This document shows, piece after piece, positions 25,044-34,908 of a DNA stretch of 50,801 nucleotides; position 1 is the stretch's first letter; every line of letters begins with the position of its first letter. The notes under the pieces are model-generated. The model did no database searches. It was given only the letters and a program-made list of their open reading frames with translations, and was not told the origin of the DNA. The stretch is from Acrocarpospora macrocephala (GTDB lineage: Bacteria; Actinomycetota; Actinomycetes; Streptosporangiales; Streptosporangiaceae): contig NZ_BLAE01000081.1 of NCBI RefSeq assembly GCF_009687865.1, positions 1-50,801 on the forward strand, given 5' to 3'. The position numbers were made by a program, and so were the translations under genes.

Positions 25044-27620
25044 GTGTCAGAGTGGTGGACCGCGCGTGGCGATGGCCGCAACCTCGGGCGTACAGACCTT
25101 CCAGGCGGATACCGCCACGCGCCGGTGGAGGTCTGGCAGCTCGACACCGGCGGGGACGTGCGATTCGCCCGTACTGTGCGGGTCCGGGGCGCCGAAGCCT
25201 TGCTGGTCCAGGCAGGCGGCACGCTCGCCGCGACCGGCTGGGACGGCAGGCCGATCTGGCGCGCGGACACGCTCGGCGTCACCCGGGTGCTGCACGCCGG
25301 GCGGTTCGGCGCGCCCGACGCGTGGCAGGCGCTGATCACCACCGACGAGCGCACCGTGGCTCTGGTCGACCTGGACACCGGTACGCCGGTGTGGACCTGG
25401 AGCACGGAGGCGCGGGCCAACCTCGCCGGGCCCGGCGCGTCCAAGGTGTTCGGCTCCCCCGGCGCGCTGCGCTGGGTGTGCTTCCCGACCTACTCGACCC
25501 GGGGCCGGTGTGTCGATTTCTCCGATCCTGGCCGGCCGTCCGTGGTGTGGGACGTGGACTACGGGGACGCGTACGACGCCGGGTTCGGGCCCACCGTGGT
25601 AGTCGCGGACGTGACCGGGGGCGGCCAGGCCGAGGTGCTGGTGTCCAGTCGCTGCGGCACGGGTTATGCCAGTGCCGACACCGAGGCGCTGGTGCTCGGG
25701 CGCGAGGACGGCCGGCTTTACCAGGCGGTGATCGACGCCGGGACCGGTGCGGTGCGGCTCGTCACGCGCTATCGGCCCGATCCCGGCGACTACCCGTGCG
25801 CCCGCCCGTACGGGCTCCTGCAAGCCGTGTCGCCGGACGGCGGCCCACGACTCGGCGCCGTCCTGGTGAGCTGCCAGGTCGAGGAGTACCTGGCGGTGAC
25901 CGGGCACTCCCCCGCGGGACTCCATCGCGCCTGGGGTCACTTCGTGGAGAAGGACTGGCCCGAGGACCATCGTGAGCTGCGCCCGCAGATCACCTCGGTC
26001 GCGGACGTTCGCGGGACTGGGCGGCCCGATCTCGTCGTCGGCCTCTGGCAGGACGGTCGGTGGCGCACGCTCGTTCTCGATCTCTCCGCCGGTCTGTCCG
26101 GCGGTGACCTGGCGGCCGGGGCGTCGTCCGTGTTGCCGGGACGGTACTTCTGGGGATGCCATGACCTCGATGGCGATGGGCGTCCCGAACTCGTGGTGAG
26201 CCGCGAATCCGAGCGCCGGCCAGCGGGCCGTACCGTGCTGGAGATCGTGGACGGCACGACCCTGGAGACGCTGGCCACGCTGGCCGATGCCGCGCTGCTC
26301 ACCTCGAGCGACTCGGCGCTTCCCGAACACGTCAACTTCCACGCGGACCGGCGGAGCGCGGTCGAGGTGCGGGACGGTTCAGGTTCGCCCGGACTGCTGG
26401 TCCGCCGTGACGATGGCATCCATGTGTGGAACGGGCGGACGTCGCGGCGGCTGGCCGGGCCGGAGTACACCCGGGCCGACTGGTACGGCGGGGAGCTCAT
26501 CCTTTCCACCGCGGACGGCCGGGTCAGCCGGTGCGGTCCCGATCTGTCCCCGGTCGGCGACCCCGTACCGGCCTCGGGGCGGTTCTGCCAGCCTTTGGTG
26601 TGGACGCGGGACCACGGCCCCGAGATCGTCACCGACCTGGCCGGCGGGCAGGTCATCGGCGGGACACCAGGGCCCGGAGGATTGGACCGTGAGTGGCGGG
26701 TGCCAGGCGCGTTGCCGGCGCTGCACCGCGACGCCGGGGGTACGCACCGGCTAGTCGTGTCCACTGTGGACGGTGACCGCCCAGCGGCGACGGTGCACCG
26801 TGAACCGGGTGGCCAGGACGCGACGGCGATCACGATCGCGCTGGCCGCGCCGCCGGCTCTGGCGCTCGTCCCGTTCGGCCTGACCTTCCGGCTGCTCGCC
26901 AACCTGCACACCGGCGTGCACACCGCGGCGCTGGCCCTGTACGACGAGCGCGGTGCCCCACTTTGGGCCGATCCTCTGCACGGCGGGCATCCGGCCCGGC
27001 CCGGCGTGGTGCCGCTGGGCGGGGACACGTGGCTGATCGCGGCCGACGACCATGGCCGGCTGCGCCTGTACGACGAAACCGGGAAGGTCCGCGCGGAAAA
27101 CGACTGGACCGCCGCGTACACCACCCCGATCGCGGTGCCGGGCACCGCCGCGCTGCTGCGCGCGGACGGGATCCATGGCCTGGAACTGATCGGCCTCGAC
27201 GGCGAGACGGTGTGGCGGGTCAACACCGAACTGTGGCGCTACTTCCCGGGCCGCTCCGCGCTGGCCCGCGCGCCGGAGCCGGGACAGTGGCTGCTCGGAG
27301 CGGTGTCGCGCGACGGCCGGTTCGCGGCGTTTGACGGGCTCACCGGGGAGGTGCGCTGGCAGCTCGACACCGGACCGGCCATCCCGGAGCGCGCGGTCGC
27401 CGCCGGTGACCTGGACGGCGACGGGCGCGACGAGTTCCTGGTCGGCACCCGGGCCGGCCGGCTGCTGTGCCTGCGCGATGGCGAAATCGTCTGGGAACAC
27501 CAGTTTCCCGCCGCGGTCACCAACCCGGTGCTGGCCGATGTGAACGGTGACGGCCGGGTGGAGATCCTGGTGGCCACCGCGGACGGAATGCTCCGGCTGC
27601 TCGGCACGGCCAATGAGTGA
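25044..27620 (+). CDS. Large FG-GAP/PQQ-like beta-propeller protein without signal peptide
   Basis: 858 residues. Repeated blades carry two kinds of motif: PQQ-like ones (VDLDTGTPVWTWS, FDGLTGEVRWQLDTG, DGETVWRVN) and calcium-type FG-GAP ones (HDLDGDGRPELVV, AAGDLDGDGRDEFLVGT, ADVNGDGRVEILVAT). It starts at the GTG at 25044 (SEWWTARGDGRNLGR) after a G-rich ribosome site. No Sec or Tat signal is visible, which is odd for this fold. It follows gntR after 44 bp on the same strand and ends at a strong terminator. It is probably part of the island, alongside the secreted FG-GAP protein at the far end. No catalytic function was recognised. Confidence 0.8.
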   Translation: MSEWWTARGDGRNLGRTDLPGGYRHAPVEVWQLDTGGDVRFARTVRVRGAEALLVQAGGTLAATGWDGRPIWRADTLGVTRVLHAGRFGAPDAWQALITTDERTVALVDLDTGTPVWTWSTEARANLAGPGASKVFGSPGALRWVCFPTYSTRGRCVDFSDPGRPSVVWDVDYGDAYDAGFGPTVVVADVTGGGQAEVLVSSRCGTGYASADTEALVLGREDGRLYQAVIDAGTGAVRLVTRYRPDPGDYPCARPYGLLQAVSPDGGPRLGAVLVSCQVEEYLAVTGHSPAGLHRAWGHFVEKDWPEDHRELRPQITSVADVRGTGRPDLVVGLWQDGRWRTLVLDLSAGLSGGDLAAGASSVLPGRYFWGCHDLDGDGRPELVVSRESERRPAGRTVLEIVDGTTLETLATLADAALLTSSDSALPEHVNFHADRRSAVEVRDGSGSPGLLVRRDDGIHVWNGRTSRRLAGPEYTRADWYGGELILSTADGRVSRCGPDLSPVGDPVPASGRFCQPLVWTRDHGPEIVTDLAGGQVIGGTPGPGGLDREWRVPGALPALHRDAGGTHRLVVSTVDGDRPAATVHREPGGQDATAITIALAAPPALALVPFGLTFRLLANLHTGVHTAALALYDERGAPLWADPLHGGHPARPGVVPLGGDTWLIAADDHGRLRLYDETGKVRAENDWTAAYTTPIAVPGTAALLRADGIHGLELIGLDGETVWRVNTELWRYFPGRSALARAPEPGQWLLGAVSRDGRFAAFDGLTGEVRWQLDTGPAIPERAVAAGDLDGDGRDEFLVGTRAGRLLCLRDGEIVWEHQFPAAVTNPVLADVNGDGRVEILVATADGMLRLLGTANE

Positions 27621-27652
27621 CGGCCCTCGCGTCTGCAGACGCGAGGGCCGTC
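27619..27652. terminator. Perfect 34-nt palindromic terminator
   Basis: GACGGCCCTCGCGTC, TGCA, then the exact complement: a 15-bp stem whose loop is itself self-complementary. It overlaps the stop of the propeller gene and lies between convergent genes, so it can stop transcription from both sides. Confidence 0.8.
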
Positions 27653-27690
27653 GATCCTCCGGGGATGGGGTCGAGCCGACCCCGAGGATC
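27653..27690 (-). terminator. Terminator hairpin of the chitinase gene
   Basis: A second stem (GATCCTC with GAGGATC, then GGGGTCG with CGACCCC around an AGC loop) immediately downstream of the chitinase stop at 27700. Together with 27619-27652 it forms a double terminator. Confidence 0.6.
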
Positions 27691-27699
27691 CGGGGGTGG

Positions 27700-29307
<1,608 letters not shown>

Positions 29308-29346
29308 GGGTTGCTCCAGGTCAGATAGGGTCAGTCCTTCGTACTA

Positions 29347-29363
29347 ATAGGAAAGTTTCCTAT
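29347..29363. promoter_or_regulatory. Palindromic operator upstream of the chitinase gene
   Basis: ATAGGAAAGTTTCCTAT is a perfect palindrome with 8-bp arms around a central G, 40 bp before the chitinase start, where a repressor would block RNA polymerase. The regulator cannot be named from the window. Confidence 0.6.
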
Positions 29364-29418
29364 GAGTTGTTCCGGAGCGTATGGTCAATCATGGGGCAGG
29401 GTCAATGGGGCGACATCG

Positions 29419-29439
29419 GGGTTAATGTCCGCTTAACCC
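29419..29439. repeat. Inverted repeat GGGTTAA-N7-TTAACCC
   Basis: Perfect 7-bp arms, between the chitinase promoter and the end of the small gene at 29462-29680. It could be that gene's terminator or a second operator site for the chitinase. Confidence 0.45.
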
Positions 29440-29461
29440 TGACCTAAGGCGCGGCCGTCGA

Positions 29462-29680
29462 TCAGTTGAAGACGACCTTGATTTCGATCATGCGGCGCGT
29501 GCCGGTGGACAGGTTCGGCGCGGTGTAGCCGACGCTGATGGAGCAGCCGGCGGCGGTGACGCCCGCGGGGCGGACGGTGGCCACGATGTCGACGTCCTCG
29601 CGGAGGGCTTTGGCGACGGGCATGAGGGTGCGGCGCAGGAAGTCCTCGTCGAACTGGTTCAGGGACAACAACCGGCGCAC
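29462..29680 (-). CDS. Small protein of unknown function (72 aa)
   Basis: Not recognised. The 72-residue frame reads RRLLSLNQFDEDFLRRTLMP, then a charged middle (KALREDVDIVATVRP) and a beta-like end (SISVGYTAPN ... RRMIEIKVVFN). The composition is protein-like rather than the Arg/Pro-rich pattern of shadow frames. The GTG start at 29680 has only a weak ribosome site and lies at the inner edge of an inverted repeat (29665-29714). It has no signal peptide or membrane segment. The opposite-strand frame over the same DNA looks less natural. Confidence 0.45.
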   Translation of the reverse strand: MRRLLSLNQFDEDFLRRTLMPVAKALREDVDIVATVRPAGVTAAGCSISVGYTAPNLSTGTRRMIEIKVVFN

Positions 29681-29714
29681 GTGTCGATCATCCGAATTGT
29701 GCGCCGGTCGTTGT
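29665..29714. repeat. 16-bp inverted repeat spanning the start of the small gene
   Basis: ACAACAACCGGCGCAC (29665-29680) pairs with GTGCGCCGGTCGTTGT (29699-29714) with one mismatch and an 18-nt spacer. One arm contains the first codons of the 72-aa gene, so a leader RNA would sequester its start codon, or a repressor could bind here. Confidence 0.55.
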
Positions 29715-29809
29715 TCTAATCACGGGCGGGCTTGGCTGAAGTGCTGCCCGCCAATATTGCTCCCATGAAGGGAACGACGCGGCGCAGACGCCACGAGAAG
29801 GAATATCAA

Positions 29810-29828
29810 CGCGTCACCGGGTGACGCG
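29810..29828 (-). terminator. Terminator hairpin after the 80-aa gene
   Basis: CGCGTCACC, one base, then the exact complement, 18 bp downstream of the stop of the leftward gene at 29846-30088 and followed by a T/A-rich stretch. Confidence 0.55.
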
Positions 29829-29845
29829 GTTTCGGGTACTGAGGT

Positions 29846-30088
29846 CTAGTCGCGGGGTTTCAGGGCGGTGGGAATGGAGTCGATGATGGTGGTGTCCTGG
29901 GTTTTCTCCCGGGCGTCGGTGGGGCAGGTGGCTTCGCGGCCGGGTGCGTCGACGCAGGGGAGCAGGACTGGCCGGGCCGGGCCGGCTGGGATGCCGGGCA
30001 GGCCGACGTCGACCATCGCGCCGCCTGCCTCCGCGTAGGTGGCGCACGTGGTGGCCACGGCACGCCGGAAGTAGATCTGACCTCGCAT
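29846..30088 (-). CDS. Small cysteine-containing protein of unknown function (80 aa)
   Basis: Not recognised. It is a credible gene because AGGAGGAG lies 9 nt before its ATG and a terminator hairpin follows its stop. The sequence begins RGQIYFRRAVATTCATYAEA, has a Gly/Pro-rich middle (DVGLPGIPAGPARPVLLPC) and ends SIPTALKPRD. Three cysteines are present, with no signal peptide or membrane segment. It is a monocistronic unit with a palindrome (30115-30130) just upstream. A small regulator-associated or peptide-type product is possible, but nothing in the sequence settles it. Confidence 0.6.
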   Translation of the reverse strand: MRGQIYFRRAVATTCATYAEAGGAMVDVGLPGIPAGPARPVLLPCVDAPGREATCPTDAREKTQDTTIIDSIPTALKPRD

Positions 30089-30114
30089 GAGGTAGCACTC
30101 CTCCTATGTGGGAA

Positions 30115-30130
30115 GAAATTCCGGAATTTC
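30115..30130. promoter_or_regulatory. 16-bp perfect palindrome upstream of the 80-aa gene
   Basis: GAAATTCCGGAATTTC, 27 bp before the ATG at 30088, between the presumed promoter and the ribosome site. It is probably an operator or a leader hairpin. The rest of 30131-30246, up to the glgB stop, is AT-rich for this genome and shows nothing else. Confidence 0.5.
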
Positions 30131-30246
30131 GTATCCCGACGCCATTACCGCCGAGACACTTCCAATCCAGACATCGCCACGAAAGAGTGCAGTCGAACTC
30201 TAATGCACGTTAATAAATCCCAAGGTCATTCATTTCGCCTATTTAA

Positions 30247-32418
30247 TTAGATGTCGGAAATTTCCGATTTGTGGAGGAGCCAGACGGCGCCCAGAGGGGG
30301 TACCCGGAGGTGGGTGGAGCAGGGCAAACCGTGATGGGGGTCGTCGGTGGCGATGACCTCGCCGAGGTTACCGATGCCGCTGCCGGCGTATTCGTACGCG
30401 TCGGTGTTGAGCACCTCCTCCCAGCGCCCTTCCCGCGGCAGCCCGAGGTGATAGTCCTCGTGCGGGCCGCCGGAGAAGTTGGCCACGCAGGCCAGAACCG
30501 AGCCGTCGGAGCCGTACCTGAGGAAGGAGAAAACGTTCCCCGGCGCGTCGTCCGCGTCGATCCAGCGGAATCCGTCGGGGGTGAAATCCTGCGAGAAGAG
30601 GGCGGGCGTCGACGCGTACACCCGGTTCAGGTCCTTGACCAGGCGTTGCACGCCCTGATGGAAGTCGAAATCCAGGACCCACCAGTCGAGCCCCTTCGAC
30701 TCCGACCATTCCGAGCCCTGGCCGAACTCGCCGCCCATGAACAGCAGCTGCTTGCCCGGATGCGCCCACATGAACGCGTACAGGCCGCGCAGATTCGCGA
30801 AGCGCTGCCATTCGTCGCCGGGCATCTTGGCCAGCAGCGAACCCTTCAGATGCACCACCTCGTCGTGCGAGAGCGGCAGCACGAAATTCTCCGAGTAGGC
30901 GTACATCAAGGAGAAGGTCAGCTGGTGATGGTGATACTGCCGGAACACCGGCTCGTGCTTCATGTACGCCAGGGCGTCGTGCATCCACCCCATGTTCCAT
31001 TTGAAGCCGAACCCGAGCCCGCCCAGGTGCACCGGCCGCGACACCCCGGGCCAGGCGGTGGATTCCTCCGCGATCGTCACGATCCCGGGGGCCTCCCGGT
31101 AGGCGAGCGTGTTCATCTCCTTGAGGAACTCGATCGCGTCCAGGTTCTCCCTGCCGCCGTAGATGTTGGGCGTCCACTCGCCGTCCCGGCGCGAGTAGTC
31201 CAGGTAGAGCATCGAGGCCACCGCGTCCACCCGCAGCCCGTCGACATGGAACTCGCGCAGCCAGTAGACCGCGTTGGCGACCAGGAAGTTGCGCACCTCG
31301 CGGCGGCCGAAGTCGAACACGTAGGTGCCCCAGTCGGGGTGCTCGCCGCGTTCTGGGTCGGCGTGCTCGTAGAGCGGGGTGCCGTCGAAGCGGGCCAGCG
31401 CCCACTCGTCCATCGGGAAGTGCGCGGGCACCCAGTCGACGATCACGCCGATCCCGGCCTGGTGCAGGGTGTCGACGAGGAACCGGAAGTCGTCGGGGCC
31501 GCCGAACCTGGACGTCGGCGCGTAGTAGGACGTCACCTGGTAGCCCCAGGAGCCGCCGAACGGGTGCTCGGCGACGGGCAGGAACTCGACGTGGGTGAAC
31601 CCCATGTCCGTGACGTACGCGGTGAGTTGCTCGGCCAGTTCCCGATAGGAGAGCCCGGGCCGCCACGACCCGAGATGCACCTCGTAGGTGCTCATCGGCG
31701 CGGCCAGCGCGTCCCGCGCCGAACGCTCGGCCAGCCACTCCTCGTCGTTCCAGACATATTCGGATTTGTCGACTACGGAGGCGGTCTGCGGGGGGACCTC
31801 GGTGCGCCGGGCCATCGGGTCGGCCTTGCTCCGCCATACCCCGTCCACGCCGAGGATCTCGAACTTGTACCGTGAGCCCGCCTCGACTCCGGGGATGAAC
31901 AGCTCCCAGACCCCCGACCGGCCCAGCGACCGCATCGGGTGGCCTCCCCCGTTCCAGTGGTTGAACTCGCCGATGACCCGCACGCCCAGCGCGTTGGGGG
32001 CCCAGACCGCGAAAGCCGTACCCACCTCGCCGTCGTGGTCGAGCACCCGCGCACCGAGCACCTCCCAGAGCCGCTCGTGCCGCCCCTCCCCGATCAGGTG
32101 CAGGTCCACCTCCCCGAGCGTGGGCCAGTGCCGGTACGGATCCCCCGCCTCATACGGCTCCTCGCCCGAATAGGCGACCCTGATCTGATACGCCGGGATC
32201 TTATCCAGCCCCGGCAAAACCACCTCGAACACCCCGAACGCCACATGCCGCAGCGCATACGCCGCCCCGTCGACCAGCGCCTCGACCTTCTCCGCGAACG
32301 GCCGCAACACCCGGATGACGACCCCGTCCGCGGTCAGATGACCGCCCAGGATCGCATGCGGATCGTGATGCGCCCCTCCGGCCAGCCGGTCCAAATCCCT
32401 ACGCGTCTGGTCATCCAC
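30247..32418 (-). CDS. glgB: 1,4-alpha-glucan branching enzyme GlgB
   Basis: Introduces alpha-1,6 branches into glycogen/alpha-glucan (GH13_9). 723 residues, usual for actinobacteria: N-terminal modules ([11 protein letters not shown]), CBM48 ([23 protein letters not shown]) and the catalytic barrel. Catalytic residues are D398 ([17 protein letters not shown]), E451 ([11 protein letters not shown]) and D519 ([10 protein letters not shown]). Their spacings of 53 and 68 equal those of E. coli GlgB (405/458/526). The GTG at 32418 has AAGGAG 9 nt upstream. It stands alone, 22 kb from glgE-treS-mak and on the opposite strand. Part of its 5' coding region was duplicated to 33572-33763. Confidence 0.96.
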   Translation of the reverse strand: MDDQTRRDLDRLAGGAHHDPHAILGGHLTADGVVIRVLRPFAEKVEALVDGAAYALRHVAFGVFEVVLPGLDKIPAYQIRVAYSGEEPYEAGDPYRHWPTLGEVDLHLIGEGRHERLWEVLGARVLDHDGEVGTAFAVWAPNALGVRVIGEFNHWNGGGHPMRSLGRSGVWELFIPGVEAGSRYKFEILGVDGVWRSKADPMARRTEVPPQTASVVDKSEYVWNDEEWLAERSARDALAAPMSTYEVHLGSWRPGLSYRELAEQLTAYVTDMGFTHVEFLPVAEHPFGGSWGYQVTSYYAPTSRFGGPDDFRFLVDTLHQAGIGVIVDWVPAHFPMDEWALARFDGTPLYEHADPERGEHPDWGTYVFDFGRREVRNFLVANAVYWLREFHVDGLRVDAVASMLYLDYSRRDGEWTPNIYGGRENLDAIEFLKEMNTLAYREAPGIVTIAEESTAWPGVSRPVHLGGLGFGFKWNMGWMHDALAYMKHEPVFRQYHHHQLTFSLMYAYSENFVLPLSHDEVVHLKGSLLAKMPGDEWQRFANLRGLYAFMWAHPGKQLLFMGGEFGQGSEWSESKGLDWWVLDFDFHQGVQRLVKDLNRVYASTPALFSQDFTPDGFRWIDADDAPGNVFSFLRYGSDGSVLACVANFSGGPHEDYHLGLPREGRWEEVLNTDAYEYAGSGIGNLGEVIATDDPHHGLPCSTHLRVPPLGAVWLLHKSEISDI

Positions 32419-32578
32419 GCTGCCTCACTCCTTGCCTCACCCGCCGCCCTCCTACCCTGCCCCAGAACCTCCCCCACACCCACCCCCCGCGCCCGAAAGA
32501 TTCTTTTCACCACACCGGAACGCCTGCGTGAATCCGGCTACAGTGACCGACATTTGATCATTCAGGAGGACACGTCCC

Positions 32579-33544
32579 GTGACCAAATACCGTTACGCGG
32601 TTCTCGGCCTGCTCCTCGCGGGCGGCTACTGCGCGCTGAAGGGCGCGATCTTGGCCCGCTACTACTTCACCTGGCACGAGACCGCCACGTGGACACTTGA
32701 CGTAGACCCCCTCGACTCGGCTCTCGTCACCTTCATCTGGGCCACGGGGGCGAGCCTGCTGATCGCCTGGGCGCTCTGGCAGGTCGCGCGCGGCCCGGCC
32801 AGGACCGTGCCGAAGCTCGCCACGCCATTGCGCAGCGGAGGCAACGACGGCCTGCGCCGCGCGCTCTACTGGCTGGCCGGAATACAGCTGGCGTTCATCA
32901 TCATGGATGACACACCACTGTCGATCACCGGCATATTAGAGATCATCGTGGCCGCGATTGTCGTGATCCTCTTCCATCGCGTGCTCACGCGCACATCCGC
33001 AATGCTCCGGTGGACCGCGACGATCTTCGGGGCGATCGGAATCGTGGGCAAGGTCACGTCTTTCTCCATCTTTTTCGGCAGCCTCGCCCCGGTAGAGCTG
33101 GCCATGATCCAGGTCGCCGTCTACCTCGGGCCCGCAATCTGGCTAATCATGATCTTGATCGCCCAGCACAGGGACGGCCGCTGGACCTGGACCGCACTGT
33201 GGCCTGGCTGGCTGTCACTGATCGCGGCCAACCTCCTGACGCTGATACTGATCGGTCCTGACGTCCTCTACCGGGAGGTGATCGCGTCGGGTCTGGCCCT
33301 CCAGTTGCTGGCCGTGCTATCCGACACGAACGTATTCGCTCCGCTCTGGGCCGTACGGTCGGCGCATCAGTTAGCCGACGGGGAGGCAACAGGAGCGGAG
33401 CCGTACCAGGACGGACCTGAAGAAGGTGTGGTCGCCGACGGGAACGACGCGGGTGGTCTCGGCTTCGAGGGCGGCGACGCCGCCATCGATAAGGAGCGCC
33501 TCGGAGACGGTGCCCCGGTGGTGCGGGGTGCCGGCGAGGAGTAG
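32579..33544 (+). CDS. Multi-pass membrane protein, paralogue A
   Basis: Function not recognised. 321 residues with about seven or eight hydrophobic helices (for example [36 protein letters not shown]). It shares short conserved blocks with paralogue B (33892-34908): [38 protein letters not shown] and WAVRSAH-LADG--TGAEPYQ. The GTG at 32579 follows AGGAGGA by 8 nt. The last ~60 residues, Gly/Asp/Glu-rich, are read from the antisense of a flavin-reductase remnant and are unlikely to be a conserved domain. A -10-like TACAGT lies upstream in the glgB divergent region (32419-32578). Confidence 0.7.
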   Translation: MTKYRYAVLGLLLAGGYCALKGAILARYYFTWHETATWTLDVDPLDSALVTFIWATGASLLIAWALWQVARGPARTVPKLATPLRSGGNDGLRRALYWLAGIQLAFIIMDDTPLSITGILEIIVAAIVVILFHRVLTRTSAMLRWTATIFGAIGIVGKVTSFSIFFGSLAPVELAMIQVAVYLGPAIWLIMILIAQHRDGRWTWTALWPGWLSLIAANLLTLILIGPDVLYREVIASGLALQLLAVLSDTNVFAPLWAVRSAHQLADGEATGAEPYQDGPEEGVVADGNDAGGLGFEGGDAAIDKERLGDGAPVVRGAGEE

Positions 33545-33569
33545 GCGGGCGCCGGGGCGGCTGGGGGCA
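33371..33569 (-). pseudogene. Flavin reductase gene remnant (3' part)
   Basis: On the reverse strand the frame reads [18 protein letters not shown] and [19 protein letters not shown], then jumps to RSVLVRLRS. It matches the intact flavin reductase (34696-35175), except that about 14 residues are lost near the end and everything upstream of the junction at ~33570 is missing. No start codon context remains. Confidence 0.75.
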
Positions 33570-33571
33570 AT

Positions 33572-33763
33572 CTTGTACCGCGAGCCCGCCTCGACTCCGG
33601 GGATGAACAGCTCCCAGACCCCCGAGCGACCGCATCGGATGGCCCCCGTTCCAGTGGTTGAACTCGCCGATGACCCGCACGCCCAGCGCGTTGGGGGCCC
33701 AGACCGCGAAAGCCGTACCCGCCTTCGAGTACCCGCGCGTCGAGCACCTCCCAGAGCCGCTCA
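33572..33763 (-). pseudogene. glgB 5' fragment (CBM48 region remnant)
   Basis: Copy of glgB 31864-32077. Reverse-strand translation still gives YKIAP-like junction sequence, then [17 protein letters not shown]-type and [19 protein letters not shown]-type blocks, broken by small deletions and a frameshift. It is followed at 33766 by a copy of the glgB upstream region. Confidence 0.75.
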
Positions 33764-33891
33764 TGCCCTGCCCCAGAACCTCCCCCGCACCCACCCACCC
33801 CCGCGCCCGAAAGATTCACTTCGCTCCTCCTGAAGCCTCGCGTGAGTCCCGATAATGAGGGCGACATTTGATCATTCAGGAGGACACGCGC

Positions 33892-34908
33892 ATGAGCAGA
33901 TATCGCTTCTGGGTCATTGGTGTGATCCTCGCCAGCGGATATGCCGTGATCTTCACGGCGGCGAGCGCCTACCTCAATCTCGTGGGCGACGACCTCCCCG
34001 ACTGGATGATCGCGCAGACCTGGTATCCGCCGTTCGATGAGGCGGCGATCTTCGCGCCGCTGCGGATCGCGGCAGCGGTGATCATCGTCTGGGCGATCTG
34101 GCAAGTTGCCCGGGGACCCGCCAGGACGACTCCCCCGCTGCGGTCGCCCTGGTGGACCGGAGGCGTCGACGGCCTACGCCGAACTCTCTACTGGGCCGCC
34201 GGAGGCTACCTGCTGCTCTGGTTTCTCCAATACATCGCCCCAAGTCTCATCCCCTGGCCCGCGACGATCCTGATGAATGTCCTGCTTGTCGTCCTGTTTC
34301 ACCCGGTCCTGACCGGCACGAGACCGCTGTTCCTGTGGCTGACTTCGATCTTCGGCGCGATCAGTGTCATGGAAATGATCGCGGTCTACGTCGTCTTCGA
34401 AATTCTCGCCCTGCCCATGTCCATTGAATGGATCTTTGTCTTCAACCTCAATTCGGTCGTGCACTCGATCTGGCTAGGGATGATCTTGGTCGCCCAACGG
34501 CTGGACGGCCGCTGGTCCTGGCGAGCACTGTGGCCGGCCTGGGCCAACCTGGCGGGAGGTCACATGATCTGGTGGCACCAGCTGGACTTGCCGACCATCG
34601 TCCCCATTCCCTCAATCTTCTGGCGGATTGTCGTTCAGTCCTCCGGCATGATCAGCGCCCTCCTGGCGGTCTGGGCGGTTCGGTCGGCGCATGCGCTAGC
34701 CGACGGCGCGGTAACGGGAGCGGAGCCGTACCAGGGGGGACCTGACGGTGTCGACGTAGTCGACGGAGAGGACGGTGGCGAGGAAGAGGGTGTGGTCGCC
34801 GGCGGGGACGACGCGGGTGGTTTCGGCTTCGAGGGCGGCGACGCCGTCGTCGATGAGGAGCGCCTCGGAAATGGTGCCGCGGTGGTGCGGGGTGCCGGCG
34901 AGGAGTAG
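33892..34908 (+). CDS. Multi-pass membrane protein, paralogue B
   Basis: Function not recognised. 338 residues from the ATG at 33892 (SRYRFWVIGVILASGYAVIF), with AGGAGG 8 nt upstream. About seven to eight hydrophobic helices, e.g. [21 protein letters not shown] and LLVVLFHPVLTGTRPLFLWL. It is paralogous to 32579-33544. A -10-like GATAAT lies at 33851-33856. Its last ~70 codons run antisense through the 3' third of the flavin reductase gene, a 213-bp convergent overlap. The real functional protein probably ends its conserved part near WAVRSAHALADG. Confidence 0.72.
   Translation: MSRYRFWVIGVILASGYAVIFTAASAYLNLVGDDLPDWMIAQTWYPPFDEAAIFAPLRIAAAVIIVWAIWQVARGPARTTPPLRSPWWTGGVDGLRRTLYWAAGGYLLLWFLQYIAPSLIPWPATILMNVLLVVLFHPVLTGTRPLFLWLTSIFGAISVMEMIAVYVVFEILALPMSIEWIFVFNLNSVVHSIWLGMILVAQRLDGRWSWRALWPAWANLAGGHMIWWHQLDLPTIVPIPSIFWRIVVQSSGMISALLAVWAVRSAHALADGAVTGAEPYQGGPDGVDVVDGEDGGEEEGVVAGGDDAGGFGFEGGDAVVDEERLGNGAAVVRGAGEE

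Noticed and set aside
29538-29768. 76-codon rightward frame opposite the 72-aa gene
   Set aside because: Arg/Ser/Cys-rich composition typical of a shadow, and no good ribosome site.
30254-30267. Palindrome TCGGAAATTTCCGA at the end of glgB
   Set aside because: Lies in the last codons of glgB; probably coincidental, although it resembles the palindrome at 30115.
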